Of a stretch of DNA of 35,637 bases, positions 8,211-16,818 are shown in pieces (position 1 is the first letter of the stretch; every line of letters begins with the position of its first letter). The notes under the pieces are model-generated. The model had not been told where the DNA came from and did no database searches. It saw nothing but the letters and a program-made list of their open reading frames with translations. Origin of the DNA: an uncultured Pseudokineococcus sp. (GTDB taxonomy: Bacteria > Actinomycetota > Actinomycetes > Actinomycetales > Quadrisphaeraceae); contig NZ_CANMPM010000025.1 of NCBI RefSeq assembly GCF_947499845.1, positions 1 to 35,637 on the forward strand. The letters are read 5' to 3'. Both the position numbers and the translations under genes were made by a program.

Positions 8211-9740
8211 GTGACCGGCATCGAGGACTTCGTCAACGAACGGTTCACCCCGATCACCGAGGTGGCCCAGTCGATCATCTTCTTCACCCTCCCCTTCGGC
8301 CCCGGCCTCCCCCTGGTGGTCGTGTGGCTCATCGCCGCGGGCGTCATCTTCACCGTCGTCTTCGGCGTGCCCCAGATCCGTCACATCCCGCTGGCGCTGC
8401 GCATCGTGCGCGGCAAGTACACGCGGGGCGACGAGCCCGGCGAGGTCACCCACTTCCAGGCCCTCACCTCGGCGGTCTCGGGCACCGTCGGGCTCGGCAA
8501 CATCGCCGGCGTCGGCGTCGCCGTGGCGACGGGCGGACCGGGCGCCACCTTCTGGATGGTCGTCGCCGGCCTGATCTCCATGTGCACGAAGTTCGTGGAG
8601 TGCACCCTCGGCGTGAAGTACCGAGAGATCCACGAGGACGGGTCCGTCACCGGCGGCCCGTTCCGCTACCTGCGCGCCGCCTTCGCGCGCTTCGGCGACG
8701 GCGTCCTCGCCCGCGGGGTCTCGAAGTTCCTCGTCGGCTTCTTCGCCGTCGCGATCCTGCTGTTCGGCATGGGCGGCGGCAACATGTTCCAGGCGAACCA
8801 GACCTTCGCCCAGGTCCGCAACGTGACCGGCGGCGAGGACGGCCTCTTCAGCAGCTCCTTCGCCACCCTCCTGTTCGGCCTCGGGCTCGCGGCGCTCGTC
8901 GGCGTCGTCATCATCGGCGGCATCAAGTCGATCGGCGCCGTCACCAGCCGCCTCGTCCCCGCGATGGCGATCTTCTACGTGGTCTCCTGCCTCGTCGTCA
9001 TCGCCCTCAACATCGGCCAGGTGCCGGAGGCCGTCGGGTCCATCTTCGCGGGCGCGTTCTCCCCCGAGGGCGTGATGGGCGGCGCGCTCGGCGCGCTCAT
9101 CATCGGCTTCCAGCGCGCCGCCTTCTCCAACGAGGCCGGGGTCGGCTCCGCCCCGACGGCGCACTCCGCGGTGCGGACCGACCGACCCGTGACCGAGGGC
9201 TTCGTCGCCATGCTGGAGCCCTTCGTCGACACCGTGCTCATCTGCACGATGACCGCGCTGACGATCATCATCGCCAACCCGGCCTCCTACGTGGCCTCGC
9301 GCGCGGCGGTCGCCGAGGGCGGCGACGCGACCGACGGCGTCATCATCACCTCCGACGCCTTCGCCGAGGTCGCCGGCTGGTTCCCGTACCTCCTCGTCAT
9401 CGCCGTCGCGCTCTTCGCGTACTCGACGCTCGTGACCTGGAGCTACTACAGCCTCAAGGCGTGGACGACCCTCTTCGGGCGCAGCCGCACGTCGGAGACG
9501 ATCTTCAAGATCACGTACCTGGCCTTCACCGTGCTGGGCACGCTGCTCACGCTCGGCGCCGTCCTCGACTTCGCCGACGCGATGCTCTTCGCCTGCGCCT
9601 TCGTCAACATCCTCGGCCTGTACCTGCTCATGCCGGTGGTCAGGCAGGAGGTGCGCAGCTTCCTCGACGACATCAAGAGCGGTCGGATGAAGGAGGTCGA
9701 GCACCCGCAGTCCCTGCTGCACCCGGGCGAGAGCCGCTGA
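8211..9740 (+). CDS. Sodium:alanine/glycine symporter, AGCS family
   Basis: An integral membrane carrier importing small amino acids (typically D/L-alanine or glycine) with sodium. The 509-residue protein shows the AGCS signature around TSAVSGTVGLGNIAGVGVAV (about residues 83-102). It then has GGPFRYLRAAF, the conserved GFQRAAFSNEAGVGSAPTAH (about 299-318) and roughly ten to eleven hydrophobic helices. GTG 8211 is chosen because GGAGGAG lies 6-7 bases upstream and the protein then starts close to the first helix. The same frame is open from 7941 only through low-complexity sequence. It is probably transcribed alone or with the GAF-ANTAR gene, and it ends at a strong bidirectional hairpin. The exact substrate is not determined. 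Confidence 0.94.
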   Translation: MTGIEDFVNERFTPITEVAQSIIFFTLPFGPGLPLVVVWLIAAGVIFTVVFGVPQIRHIPLALRIVRGKYTRGDEPGEVTHFQALTSAVSGTVGLGNIAGVGVAVATGGPGATFWMVVAGLISMCTKFVECTLGVKYREIHEDGSVTGGPFRYLRAAFARFGDGVLARGVSKFLVGFFAVAILLFGMGGGNMFQANQTFAQVRNVTGGEDGLFSSSFATLLFGLGLAALVGVVIIGGIKSIGAVTSRLVPAMAIFYVVSCLVVIALNIGQVPEAVGSIFAGAFSPEGVMGGALGALIIGFQRAAFSNEAGVGSAPTAHSAVRTDRPVTEGFVAMLEPFVDTVLICTMTALTIIIANPASYVASRAAVAEGGDATDGVIITSDAFAEVAGWFPYLLVIAVALFAYSTLVTWSYYSLKAWTTLFGRSRTSETIFKITYLAFTVLGTLLTLGAVLDFADAMLFACAFVNILGLYLLMPVVRQEVRSFLDDIKSGRMKEVEHPQSLLHPGESR

Positions 9741-9774
9741 CCGGTCCTCCCCCGCACGACCAGGCACCACCGGC

Positions 9775-9805
9775 AGCGCCCCGCGAGCCCCGCTCGCGGG
9801 GCGCT
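9775..9805. terminator. Bidirectional terminator between symporter and APC permease
   Basis: A perfect 13-bp stem (9775-9787 with 9793-9805) closes a 5-base loop, CCCCG. It lies 34 bases after the symporter stop and 7 bases past the stop of the convergent permease. It could serve both transcripts. Confidence 0.75.
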
Positions 9806-9812
9806 CGCCGTC

Positions 9813-11096
9813 TCAGGCCGAGCGCCCCGCCCGACGGCGCAGCACCAGGCGCAGCGCGACCCCTGCGACCAGGACGCCCGAGCCCGTGACCACGGACGAC
9901 GTCGGCAGCGAGAGGGCGAGGACGGCGCACCCGACCGCGCCCAGCACGGCGACGGCCCGCGGGGCGATCCGGTGCTCGCGCGTCTGGGTCAAGGCCGAGA
10001 GGTTGGCGACGAGGTAGTAGACGAGCACCCCGAAGGAGGAGAAGCCGATGACCTCGCGCAGGTCGCCCAGGAGGACGGCGACGGCGACGACCGCGGCGAC
10101 GGCCACCTCGGCGTGGTGGGGCACGCCGTGGCGCGGGTGCACGGCCGCGAGCCAGCGCGGGAGGTCGCCCTCGCGGGCCATGGCGAGCGCCGTGCGGCTG
10201 ATCCCGGCGAGCAGCGCGAGCAGGGCGCCGCAGCAGGCGGCCACGGCGCCCAGCCGCACCAGCGCACCGGCGCCCGGCCACGGCCCGGCGCCCACCACCT
10301 GCTCGAGCGGCGCCGCGGCCGAGGCCAGCGCGGCGGGGCCGAGCGCTCCGAGGGCGGCCACCGCGACGACGCCGTAGACGACGAGCACCGCCGCCAGGGC
10401 CAGGAGCACCGCTCGCGGGATCGTCCGCTCCGGCGCCCGCACCTCCTCGGCGAGCGTCGTCACGCGCGCGTAGCCCGCGAAGGCGAAGAAGAGGATCCCC
10501 GCGGCCTGCAGGACCCCGCGCCAGCCGCCGTCGCCCGGCGCGAGCAGGCCGTCGAGCGGGGAGGCCGCGCCCGACGCGCCCCCACGGCCGGCGGCGGCCG
10601 AGACCACGACGAGCGCGAGGGCGAGCAGCACGACGGCGAGCAGCACGCGCGCCGCCCGCGCCGTGCGCGTGACGCCCCGGTAGCCCAGCGCCGCGAGGGC
10701 GACGACGAGCACCGCCGCCGCCGGTCGCTGCCACGGGCCCGGCACGGCGTAGGCGGCCGCCGTCAGCGCCATGGCCGCGCAGCTCGCGGTCTTGCCGACG
10801 ACGAAGCCCCAGCCGGCGACGTACCCCCACCACGGCCCGAGCTGGCGCCGCCCGAACAGGTACGTGCCCCCCGACGAGGGGTGCTGCACGGCGAGCTGCG
10901 CCGACGACGTCGCGTTGCACGCGGCGACGACCGCGGCCACGGCGAGGCCGACGAGCAGCCCCGCACCGGCAGCCGCCGCGGCGGGCGCCAGCGCGGCGAA
11001 GACCCCGGCGCCGAGCATCGACGAGACGCCCACGACGACGGCGTCGCCCGTCCCCAGCTGCCGCCGCAGGCGCGAAGCGCCGTCCGCGCTCGTCAT
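9813..11096 (-). CDS. APC-family amino acid permease
   Basis: A 427-residue membrane transporter of the amino acid/polyamine/organocation superfamily. The first helix carries the typical unwound glycine motif (VVGVSSMLGAGVFAAL). The family element SSGGTYLFGRRQLGPWWGY follows helix 2. Later, GILFFAFAGYARVTTLAEEV matches the consensus helix-6 region (F-F-A-F-x-G-x-x-x), and the segment continues with ERTIPRAV. About eleven to twelve hydrophobic helices are visible. The start ATG 11096 has AGGAGG 6 bases upstream; a GTG one codon earlier would be too close. Substrate unknown. It diverges from the aldose epimerase at 11284, with an unusual long inverted repeat in the gap. Confidence 0.9.
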   Translation of the reverse strand: MTSADGASRLRRQLGTGDAVVVGVSSMLGAGVFAALAPAAAAAGAGLLVGLAVAAVVAACNATSSAQLAVQHPSSGGTYLFGRRQLGPWWGYVAGWGFVVGKTASCAAMALTAAAYAVPGPWQRPAAAVLVVALAALGYRGVTRTARAARVLLAVVLLALALVVVSAAAGRGGASGAASPLDGLLAPGDGGWRGVLQAAGILFFAFAGYARVTTLAEEVRAPERTIPRAVLLALAAVLVVYGVVAVAALGALGPAALASAAAPLEQVVGAGPWPGAGALVRLGAVAACCGALLALLAGISRTALAMAREGDLPRWLAAVHPRHGVPHHAEVAVAAVVAVAVLLGDLREVIGFSSFGVLVYYLVANLSALTQTREHRIAPRAVAVLGAVGCAVLALSLPTSSVVTGSGVLVAGVALRLVLRRRAGRSA

Positions 11097-11123
11097 CACG
11101 CACCTCCTGGCCCCCGCCGAGGG

Positions 11124-11186
11124 CGGACTTCGTAGCCCTTCTCCGCCGTCGGGACGGCTGCAGGCGGAGGAAGGCTACGAAGTCCG
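11124..11186. repeat. 24-bp near-perfect inverted repeat in a divergent promoter gap
   Basis: Arms 11124-11147 and 11163-11186 match at 22 of 24 positions. The core CGGACTTCGTAGCC / GGCTACGAAGTCCG is perfect, and the 15-base loop is GTCGGGACGGCTGCA. It lies 28 bases upstream of the permease start and 98 bases upstream of the epimerase start. It may be a large hairpin, an operator, or a small dispersed repeat (REP or MITE-like). There is only one copy in this window. Confidence 0.9.
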
Positions 11187-11283
11187 GGGGGACACGCGGT
11201 GACGGCGCGGTGGACGGCGGGTGGCCCGCGCGCCGGCCCCTCCCGGCGGCCCGGATGGACGACGTCGGCGCGAGGATGGCGGC

Positions 11284-12189
11284 ATGGACGAGGTGCGCAT
11301 CGCGAGTGACCGGCTGTCCGTCGTCGTCGCCCGCCACGGGGCCGAGCTGCAGTCGCTGCGGTTTGCGCCCCCGGCCGGGGACGGCGGCCCGGGCGGTGAC
11401 GACCCCCTCGAGCTGCTGTGGCAGGCCGGCCCGGAGTGGCGGCGGCACGCGCCGGTGCTCTTCCCCGTCGTGGGCCGGGTCGCGGACGACGAGGTCGTCG
11501 TCGACGGCCGGCGCTATCCCATGGGGCAGCACGGCTTCGCCCGGGACAGCGACTTCGAGCTGCTCGAGGCGTCGCCGTCGCGCGCCGTCCTGCGGCTCGT
11601 CGACGACGGGTCCACGCGCGAGCACTACCCCTTCCCCTTCTCCCTCGTCGTCGCCTACGACGTCGCCGGCGACGCGCTGTCGGTCCGCTGGACGGTGAGC
11701 ACGCACGGCGACGAGCCGCTGCCCTACTCCCTCGGCTGGCACCCGGCCTTCCGCTGGCCGCTCGTCGACGGGGTCGCCAAGACCGACCACGTCGTGCGCT
11801 TCGCCGAGCCCGAGCCCGACGACGTCCGCGGGGTCCGCGGGGGCCTGCTCACCGAGCCCGTGCCCACGCCGGTGCAGGGCGACGTCCTGCCGCTGCAGGA
11901 GGGCCTCTTCGCCGACGACGCCGTCGTCATGGACCCGGTCCGCAGCCGCACGGTCCGCTACGGCGCGCCCGGCACCCCGACGGTCCGCCTCGACGTCGAG
12001 GGCTTCCCCCAGCTCGGCGTCTGGTCCAAGCCCTCCGGCGCCGACTTCGTCTGCCTCGAGCCGTGGGCGGGCCTGGCCTCGCCCGAGGGGTGGCAGGGCG
12101 AGCTGCGCGACAAGCCCTACGGCCAGCACGTCGCGCCCGGCGGGGTCCGCGAGGCGGCCTGCACGGTGACGGTCGAGCCGCCGGCCTGA
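11284..12189 (+). CDS. Aldose 1-epimerase family protein (mutarotase)
   Basis: A cytoplasmic enzyme family that interconverts alpha and beta anomers of sugars. The 301-residue protein has the expected order: N-terminal VVVARHGAELQSLRF; LFPVVGRVADDE with GQHGFARDSDF (His proposed for proton transfer); the second conserved His in SLGWHPAFRWPL; and the late acidic segment FVCLEPWAGLASPE with its Glu. It resembles the YeaD/LacX-like branch more than classical GalM. ATG 11284 is used because the 21 codons before it are low-complexity. It is convergent with the LacI gene of the arabinofuranoside locus, so a role with that sugar is possible but not shown. Confidence 0.9.
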   Translation: MDEVRIASDRLSVVVARHGAELQSLRFAPPAGDGGPGGDDPLELLWQAGPEWRRHAPVLFPVVGRVADDEVVVDGRRYPMGQHGFARDSDFELLEASPSRAVLRLVDDGSTREHYPFPFSLVVAYDVAGDALSVRWTVSTHGDEPLPYSLGWHPAFRWPLVDGVAKTDHVVRFAEPEPDDVRGVRGGLLTEPVPTPVQGDVLPLQEGLFADDAVVMDPVRSRTVRYGAPGTPTVRLDVEGFPQLGVWSKPSGADFVCLEPWAGLASPEGWQGELRDKPYGQHVAPGGVREAACTVTVEPPA

Positions 12190-12223
12190 CGGGGGCGACC
12201 GACGCTCGACCGCCGGTCCCCCG
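12190..12223. terminator. Hairpin between convergent epimerase and LacI genes
   Basis: CGGGGG followed by a two-base bulge and ACCG pairs with CGGTCCCCCG, giving ten pairs around a 12-base loop. It fills the 37-base gap between the two stops, so it may end both transcripts. Confidence 0.5.
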
Positions 12224-12226
12224 ACG

Positions 12227-13252
12227 TCAGGCCATCGTCGAGCCGCGGACCACGAGGTGCGTCGGGAGCACCGTGCGCCCGGGCGAGGGCCTGCCGTCCA
12301 CCGCCTCGAGCAGGAGCCGGGCCGCGGTCCGGCCGACCTCGTGCATCTCCAGGCCCACGGTCGTCAGCGGGGGCCGGCTGGCCAGGGCCATGACGTCCCA
12401 GTCGTCGAAGCCCGTGACGGCGACGTCGTCCGGCACGGCGCGGCCCAGCTCGCGCAGGCGGTCGCAGGCGCCCCGGGCCACCTGGTCGCTGCCGCAGGTG
12501 ATGCCGTCGAGGTCGGGCGCCGCCCGCAGCAGGAGGTCCACCGCGCGCCGCCCCCACTCCTCGCTCCACGCCCCGTGCAGCGGGTCGGCGACGAGCGGGA
12601 GCCCCGCGGCGAGCGCCGCGTCGCGCACCGCGTCCGCGCGGGCGCGGGCGGAGGCGTGCGAGCGGGCGCCCGTCACGTGGCCGACGCGCCGGCGCCCGAG
12701 GCTGTGCAGGTGGGCCAGGGCTGCGGCCGCGCCGCCCCGCTCGTCGACGACGACGCTCGTGTCCTCCTCCCGCGACGACGGCTGGAAGGCGTAGACGACG
12801 GGGACGGCGACGTCGACGGGCGGCCGCGGGTCGGTGCGGCGGCCGGTGACGATGACGCCGTCCACGCGGCGCGAGGCCAGCGAGCGCAGGTGGTGGCGCT
12901 CGCGCAGGGGGTCGTCGCGCGTGTCGCAGAGCAGGACGGCGACGTCGCCCGCGCCCAGGGCGTCCTCGGCGCCCAGGACGACCGGCAGCGTGAAGCGGCC
13001 GATGCTGTCGGTGGTCACGAGCCCCACGGTGAAGCTGCGGCCGGAGGACAGCGCCCGCCCCACGCCGTCCGGCGTGAAGCCCAGCTGCTCGGCGGCGCGG
13101 CGCACGCGCGCCCGGGTCTCCTCGCGCAGCTGCCCGGTGCCGCTCAGCGCCTTGGACGCCGTCCCGGGGGCGACGCCCGCCAGCGCCGCCACGTCGACGA
13201 TGCGCACGGGCCGCGCCGTGGCCGCACCGGGGCCCCGCGTGCTGGTGGCCAC
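12227..13252 (-). CDS. LacI-family transcriptional repressor
   Basis: A DNA-binding repressor released by a sugar ligand. The 341-residue protein has a LacI helix-turn-helix near residues 15-40 (IVDVAALAGVAPGTASKALS) and the hinge helix (TPDGVGRALSSGRS). A periplasmic-binding-protein-like ligand domain follows (VGLVTTDSIGRFTLPVVLGAE, about residues 74-94; TGFDDWDVMALASRPPLTTV, about 287-306). GTG 13252 is preferred because an AGAGGGG-like site precedes it and the HTH then lies close to the N terminus. It is transcribed away from the GH127 gene and probably represses that gene and the importer. Two operator-like palindromes sit in the gap. The inducer is presumably an arabinose-containing sugar, by context only. 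Confidence 0.93.
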   Translation of the reverse strand: MATSTRGPGAATARPVRIVDVAALAGVAPGTASKALSGTGQLREETRARVRRAAEQLGFTPDGVGRALSSGRSFTVGLVTTDSIGRFTLPVVLGAEDALGAGDVAVLLCDTRDDPLRERHHLRSLASRRVDGVIVTGRRTDPRPPVDVAVPVVYAFQPSSREEDTSVVVDERGGAAAALAHLHSLGRRRVGHVTGARSHASARARADAVRDAALAAGLPLVADPLHGAWSEEWGRRAVDLLLRAAPDLDGITCGSDQVARGACDRLRELGRAVPDDVAVTGFDDWDVMALASRPPLTTVGLEMHEVGRTAARLLLEAVDGRPSPGRTVLPTHLVVRGSTMA

Positions 13253-13345
13253 CTCGACCCCTCTCCGCGGCACGAGCGTGCCGCCGTGCCGCGCGCTCGT
13301 GCGGCCCCCGGCGCCGGGCGACCGCCCGCCGTCCCGGGAGTGTAG

Positions 13346-13357
13346 GGAAGCGCTGCC
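13346..13357. promoter_or_regulatory. LacI-type operator candidate 1
   Basis: GGAAGCGCTGCC is palindromic at 10 of 12 bases around a central CG step. This is the usual architecture of LacI-family operators in actinobacteria. It lies 94 bases upstream of the lacI-like start. Confidence 0.5.
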
Positions 13358-13404
13358 GCGAGGGTCTTGCCCGGACGCGCGCGGCGGGTCTACGGTCACC
13401 GCAG

Positions 13405-13416
13405 GAAAACGTGTTC
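13405..13416. promoter_or_regulatory. LacI-type operator candidate 2
   Basis: GAAAACGTGTTC is palindromic at 10 of 12 bases around a central CG. It is the only A/T-rich patch in the gap and lies 28 bases upstream of the GH127 start, where it would overlap the promoter. Confidence 0.55.
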
Positions 13417-13443
13417 TGAGCGTTCCGCGATCGAGGGAGATCC

Positions 13444-15405
13444 GTGGCCACTGCAGCAGACGTCCCCGCCCGCACCGGTGCCGCCACCGCGGGCCCCGCG
13501 GCCCCCAGCGCGGGCACCACCGCGCTCGCGCCCGTGCCGCCCGGCCGGGCCCGCGTCGAGGGCGGGTGGTGGGCCGACCGCCAGCGCGCGAACGCCGAGC
13601 GCGCCCTCCCCGAGGGCCGCCGGCACCTCGAGGAGTGGGGCAACCTGGACAACCTGCGGATCGCCGCCGGCGCCCCCGGCGAGACGCGCGGGCCCGTCTT
13701 CATGGACTCCGACGTCTACAAGTGGCTCGAGGCCGCCGCCTGGGAGCAGGGGCGCGCGCCGTCGGACCGGCTGCTCGCCGACATCCACGAGGTCGTCGCC
13801 GTCGTCGCCGCGGCCCAGGCCGAGGACGGCTACCTGGACTCCGTCGTGCAGGTGACGGGCGGGGCCGTCGACGGCTCCGGTGGCCCCCGGAGCCGGTACG
13901 CCAACCTCCCGTGGAGCCACGAGCTCTACTGCGCGGGGCACCTCTTCCAGGCGGCCGTCGCGCTCTCGCGGGCCACGGGCGAGCGCGACCTCCTCGACGT
14001 GGCGGTCCGGCTCGCCGACCACCTCGTCGAGGTCTTCGGCGACGGCGAGGGGCAGCTGCGCGACGTCGACGGCCACCCGGTCGTCGAGATGGGCCTCGTC
14101 GAGCTGTTCCGCGAGACGGGCGACCGCCGCTACCTCGAGGCCGCGCGGTGGCACGTCGAGGCCCGCGGCCACGGCCTCGTGGCCGCGCACGGCCACGAGC
14201 CGACGTACTTCTCCGACCGGGTCCCCGTGCGCGAGGCGACGACGGTCGAGGGCCACGCCGTGCGCGCCGTCTACCTCGCCGCCGGCGCGACCGACGTCGC
14301 CGTCGAGACCGGCGACACCGACCTGCTGGCGGCGCTGCGCACCCAGTTCGCGCACATGCTCGCCACGAAGACCTACGTCACCGGCGGCCTCGGCTCGCGC
14401 TGGGACGGCGAGGCCTTCGGCGACCCCCACGAGCTGCCCTCGGACCGGGCGTACGCCGAGACGTGCGCCGCCATCGGCGGCGTCCAGTGGGCCTGGCGGA
14501 TGCTCCTCGCCACCGGTGAGGCGCTCTACGCCGACGCGCTCGAGCGGATGCTCGCCAACGGCTTCGCCGCCGGCGTCTCCCTCGCCGGCGACGAGTACTT
14601 CTACGTCAACGCCCTCCACGTGCGGGACGGCGCCCACGCGGACCACGAGCGCAGCCCCGCCCGCGGCCGGCAGAGCTGGTTCGGGTGCGCGTGCTGCCCG
14701 CCCAACGTCATGCGGACCCTGTCGAGCCTCGACGGCTACCTCGCCACGACGGACGCCACGGGCGTCCAGCTGCACCTCTTCGCACCGGGACAGGTCGAGG
14801 TCGACCTCGAGGACGGGCCGCTGCGCCTGCGCGTCGAGACGGGGTACCCCGTCGACGGCGAGGTGCGCGTGCGCGTCGAGGAGGCGCCGCCCTCCGCCGC
14901 GCTCTCCCTGCGCGTCCCCGGCTGGGCCGAGGGCGCGACGCTGCGGCGCGGGGACGCCGCCGAGGACGTCGCGCCGGGGACCTACGCCCGCGCGGAGGGT
15001 CTCGAGGCGGGCGAGGAGCTCGTGCTCGTGCTGCCCGTGCGGCCCCGCTGGACCCGCGCCGACGCGCGGGTCGACGACGCCCGCGGCTGCCTGGCCCTCG
15101 AGCGCGGACCGCTCGTCTACGCCGTCGAGCAGCGCGACCTCCCGGACGGGGCGTCCGTGGACGACCTCGTCGTCGACGCCGGCGCCCCCGCGCAGGACGC
15201 CGGCCCCGACGACGCCCTGGGCGGCGCGGTGCGCGTGCGCCTCTCGGCCGCGCTGCGGGGGCGCGACGACGCCGCGGCGACCTTCCTCCCGGCCGGGGCG
15301 GACCGGCCCGGGACGGGCGAGCGCGTCGAGGTCACGGCCGTCCCCTACGCGACGTGGGCCAACCGCGGCCCCGGGCCGATGCGCGTGTGGCTGCCCACGG
15401 CCTGA
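13444..15405 (+). CDS. GH127 beta-L-arabinofuranosidase (DUF1680 family)
   Basis: This enzyme family removes terminal beta-L-arabinofuranose, found in plants on hydroxyproline-rich glycoproteins, using a zinc-bound cysteine as nucleophile. The 653-residue protein has an N-terminal (alpha/alpha)6 barrel and C-terminal beta domains. The zinc and catalytic residues of the characterised Bifidobacterium enzyme HypBA1 (Glu322, Glu338, Cys340, Cys417, Cys418) are matched by Glu323, Glu339, Cys341, Cys417 and Cys418, so activity is expected. No signal peptide is visible, so it acts in the cytoplasm on imported sugars. GTG 13444 follows a GAGGGAGA ribosome site. It heads a probable operon with the ABC importer. 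Some family members have other specificities, so the substrate is inferred. Confidence 0.93.
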   Translation: MATAADVPARTGAATAGPAAPSAGTTALAPVPPGRARVEGGWWADRQRANAERALPEGRRHLEEWGNLDNLRIAAGAPGETRGPVFMDSDVYKWLEAAAWEQGRAPSDRLLADIHEVVAVVAAAQAEDGYLDSVVQVTGGAVDGSGGPRSRYANLPWSHELYCAGHLFQAAVALSRATGERDLLDVAVRLADHLVEVFGDGEGQLRDVDGHPVVEMGLVELFRETGDRRYLEAARWHVEARGHGLVAAHGHEPTYFSDRVPVREATTVEGHAVRAVYLAAGATDVAVETGDTDLLAALRTQFAHMLATKTYVTGGLGSRWDGEAFGDPHELPSDRAYAETCAAIGGVQWAWRMLLATGEALYADALERMLANGFAAGVSLAGDEYFYVNALHVRDGAHADHERSPARGRQSWFGCACCPPNVMRTLSSLDGYLATTDATGVQLHLFAPGQVEVDLEDGPLRLRVETGYPVDGEVRVRVEEAPPSAALSLRVPGWAEGATLRRGDAAEDVAPGTYARAEGLEAGEELVLVLPVRPRWTRADARVDDARGCLALERGPLVYAVEQRDLPDGASVDDLVVDAGAPAQDAGPDDALGGAVRVRLSAALRGRDDAAATFLPAGADRPGTGERVEVTAVPYATWANRGPGPMRVWLPTA

Positions 15406-15414
15406 GGCCGGACC

Positions 15415-15470
15415 GCCCGCGCCACGACGGCGGCGCGGGCACCACCCGGGCGGCGACGCCGCCGCCCGGG
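15415..15470 (+). terminator. Two tandem hairpins between GH127 and the ABC importer
   Basis: The first hairpin has a 9-bp stem (15415-15423 with 15432-15440). The second has a perfect 11-bp stem (15445-15455 with 15460-15470) and a 4-base loop. Both lie within the 114-base gap before the binding-protein gene. They could partly terminate transcription or protect the downstream mRNA, which often makes binding proteins more abundant. Confidence 0.5.
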
Positions 15471-15519
15471 GAGGCGCCGCGGACCCACGGGGGCGCGGTC
15501 GGAGGAGGACGGAGGGGCG

Positions 15520-16818
15520 ATGGAGCTCACCAGGAGGTCGCTGCTCGCGCTCGCGGGCGCGGGCGCGCTCGCGGGGTGCGCGGGGCAGCTGCCGGAGCCG
15601 GACGTGACGGCGGCCGGCTTCGGCGAGGACGCGAGCGGCGTCGTGCGCGTGTGGACGCGCGGCGCCACGCAGGCGGGCGTGCAGGGCGTCGTCGAGGCCT
15701 TCCACGCGAGCCAGGACCGGATCCGCGTCGAGGTGACGCCGGTCCTCGACGGCCAGTACGTCACCAAGCTCGCCACGGCGATCCGCGGCCGCGAGGTGCC
15801 CGACGTCGTCGACATCGACGACATCAACGCGATGCTCTTCATCTTCCGCGACGTCTTCACCGACATGACGCCGCTCGTGCGGTCGCTCCCCTACGCCGAC
15901 CTCCTCAGCCCGGGCCACCTCCAGCTGGCCACCGTCGGCGAGCGCGTCTACGGCGTCCCCTTCCTCGCCGACGTCTCGATGCTCTGGGCGAACGACGACC
16001 TGCTCGACCGGGCGGGCGTCGACCCGGCCTCGCTGACGACGATGGAGGCCGCCGTCGACGCCGCCGAGCGGGTCACCGCCCTCGGGGACGGCTCGATCGG
16101 CTGGTCCCTGCCGGGCAACGCCGCCGGGATCATCGGGTTCGTCACCCAGCCGCACACGTGGGCCACGGGCGCCAGGCTGCTCGAGGGCGACGTCGGCTCC
16201 CAGACGGGCGACGTCGCCGGCAACGCGACGCTGCGGCAGGTCCTCGAGCTGTACCGGCGCCTGCAGACGGGCGGCTCGCTGCAGCCCGGCGCCTTCGCCG
16301 ACGCGGGGACGACGTGGGGCGCCGACTTCCGCGCCGGCCAGGTGGGCCTCTTCCCCTCGAACTTCAGCTCGGCCGTCCTGGCCGCGGACGCGGACATGCA
16401 GGCGCGGACGAGCGTCCGGCTGCTGCCCGGCCCCGGCGGGGGGACGGCGTTCTTCGACGGAGGCGACAACATGTGCATGCCGCGCGGCGCCCGCAACCCC
16501 TCGGGCGCCTGGGAGTTCATCCGCTTCGCCCTCGACGTCGCCCAGCAGGAGCGGCTCCCCGAGAACGGCTTCATCCCGATCCGGTCCGACGCCGCGACGG
16601 ACCGCTACCGGCAGGACTTCCCGCTGGCGGTGCTGCCGCTGGACCAGATCAGCCAGGGCTTCGCCCCGCGGACGCTGCCGTACAACCTGCTCTACAACCA
16701 GCCGGACAGCCCCTACTTCGCGCTCGTGCGCGAGGCGGTCTTCGGCGGTGACGTCGACGCGGCGCTCGAGACGGGCCAGGCGGCGTACGACCGCATCCTC
16801 GAGCAGGCGCAGCTATGA
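15520..16818 (+). CDS. Extracellular sugar-binding lipoprotein of an ABC importer
   Basis: The 432-residue protein starts with a lipoprotein signal: TRRSLLALAGAGALAGCAG, with lipobox LAGC and the lipidated Cys at residue 20. The twin Arg may allow Tat export. The mature part is a family-1 solute-binding protein with VRVWTRGATQAGVQGVVEAF, then EVPDVVDIDDINAMLF and the GVPFLADVSMLWANDDLLD segment typical of sugar binders. ATG 16815 of the permease overlaps its stop by four bases (ATGA), so they are translated together. The sugar is probably an L-arabinofuranosyl oligosaccharide, from the linked GH127; this is an inference. Confidence 0.93.
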   Translation: MELTRRSLLALAGAGALAGCAGQLPEPDVTAAGFGEDASGVVRVWTRGATQAGVQGVVEAFHASQDRIRVEVTPVLDGQYVTKLATAIRGREVPDVVDIDDINAMLFIFRDVFTDMTPLVRSLPYADLLSPGHLQLATVGERVYGVPFLADVSMLWANDDLLDRAGVDPASLTTMEAAVDAAERVTALGDGSIGWSLPGNAAGIIGFVTQPHTWATGARLLEGDVGSQTGDVAGNATLRQVLELYRRLQTGGSLQPGAFADAGTTWGADFRAGQVGLFPSNFSSAVLAADADMQARTSVRLLPGPGGGTAFFDGGDNMCMPRGARNPSGAWEFIRFALDVAQQERLPENGFIPIRSDAATDRYRQDFPLAVLPLDQISQGFAPRTLPYNLLYNQPDSPYFALVREAVFGGDVDAALETGQAAYDRILEQAQL

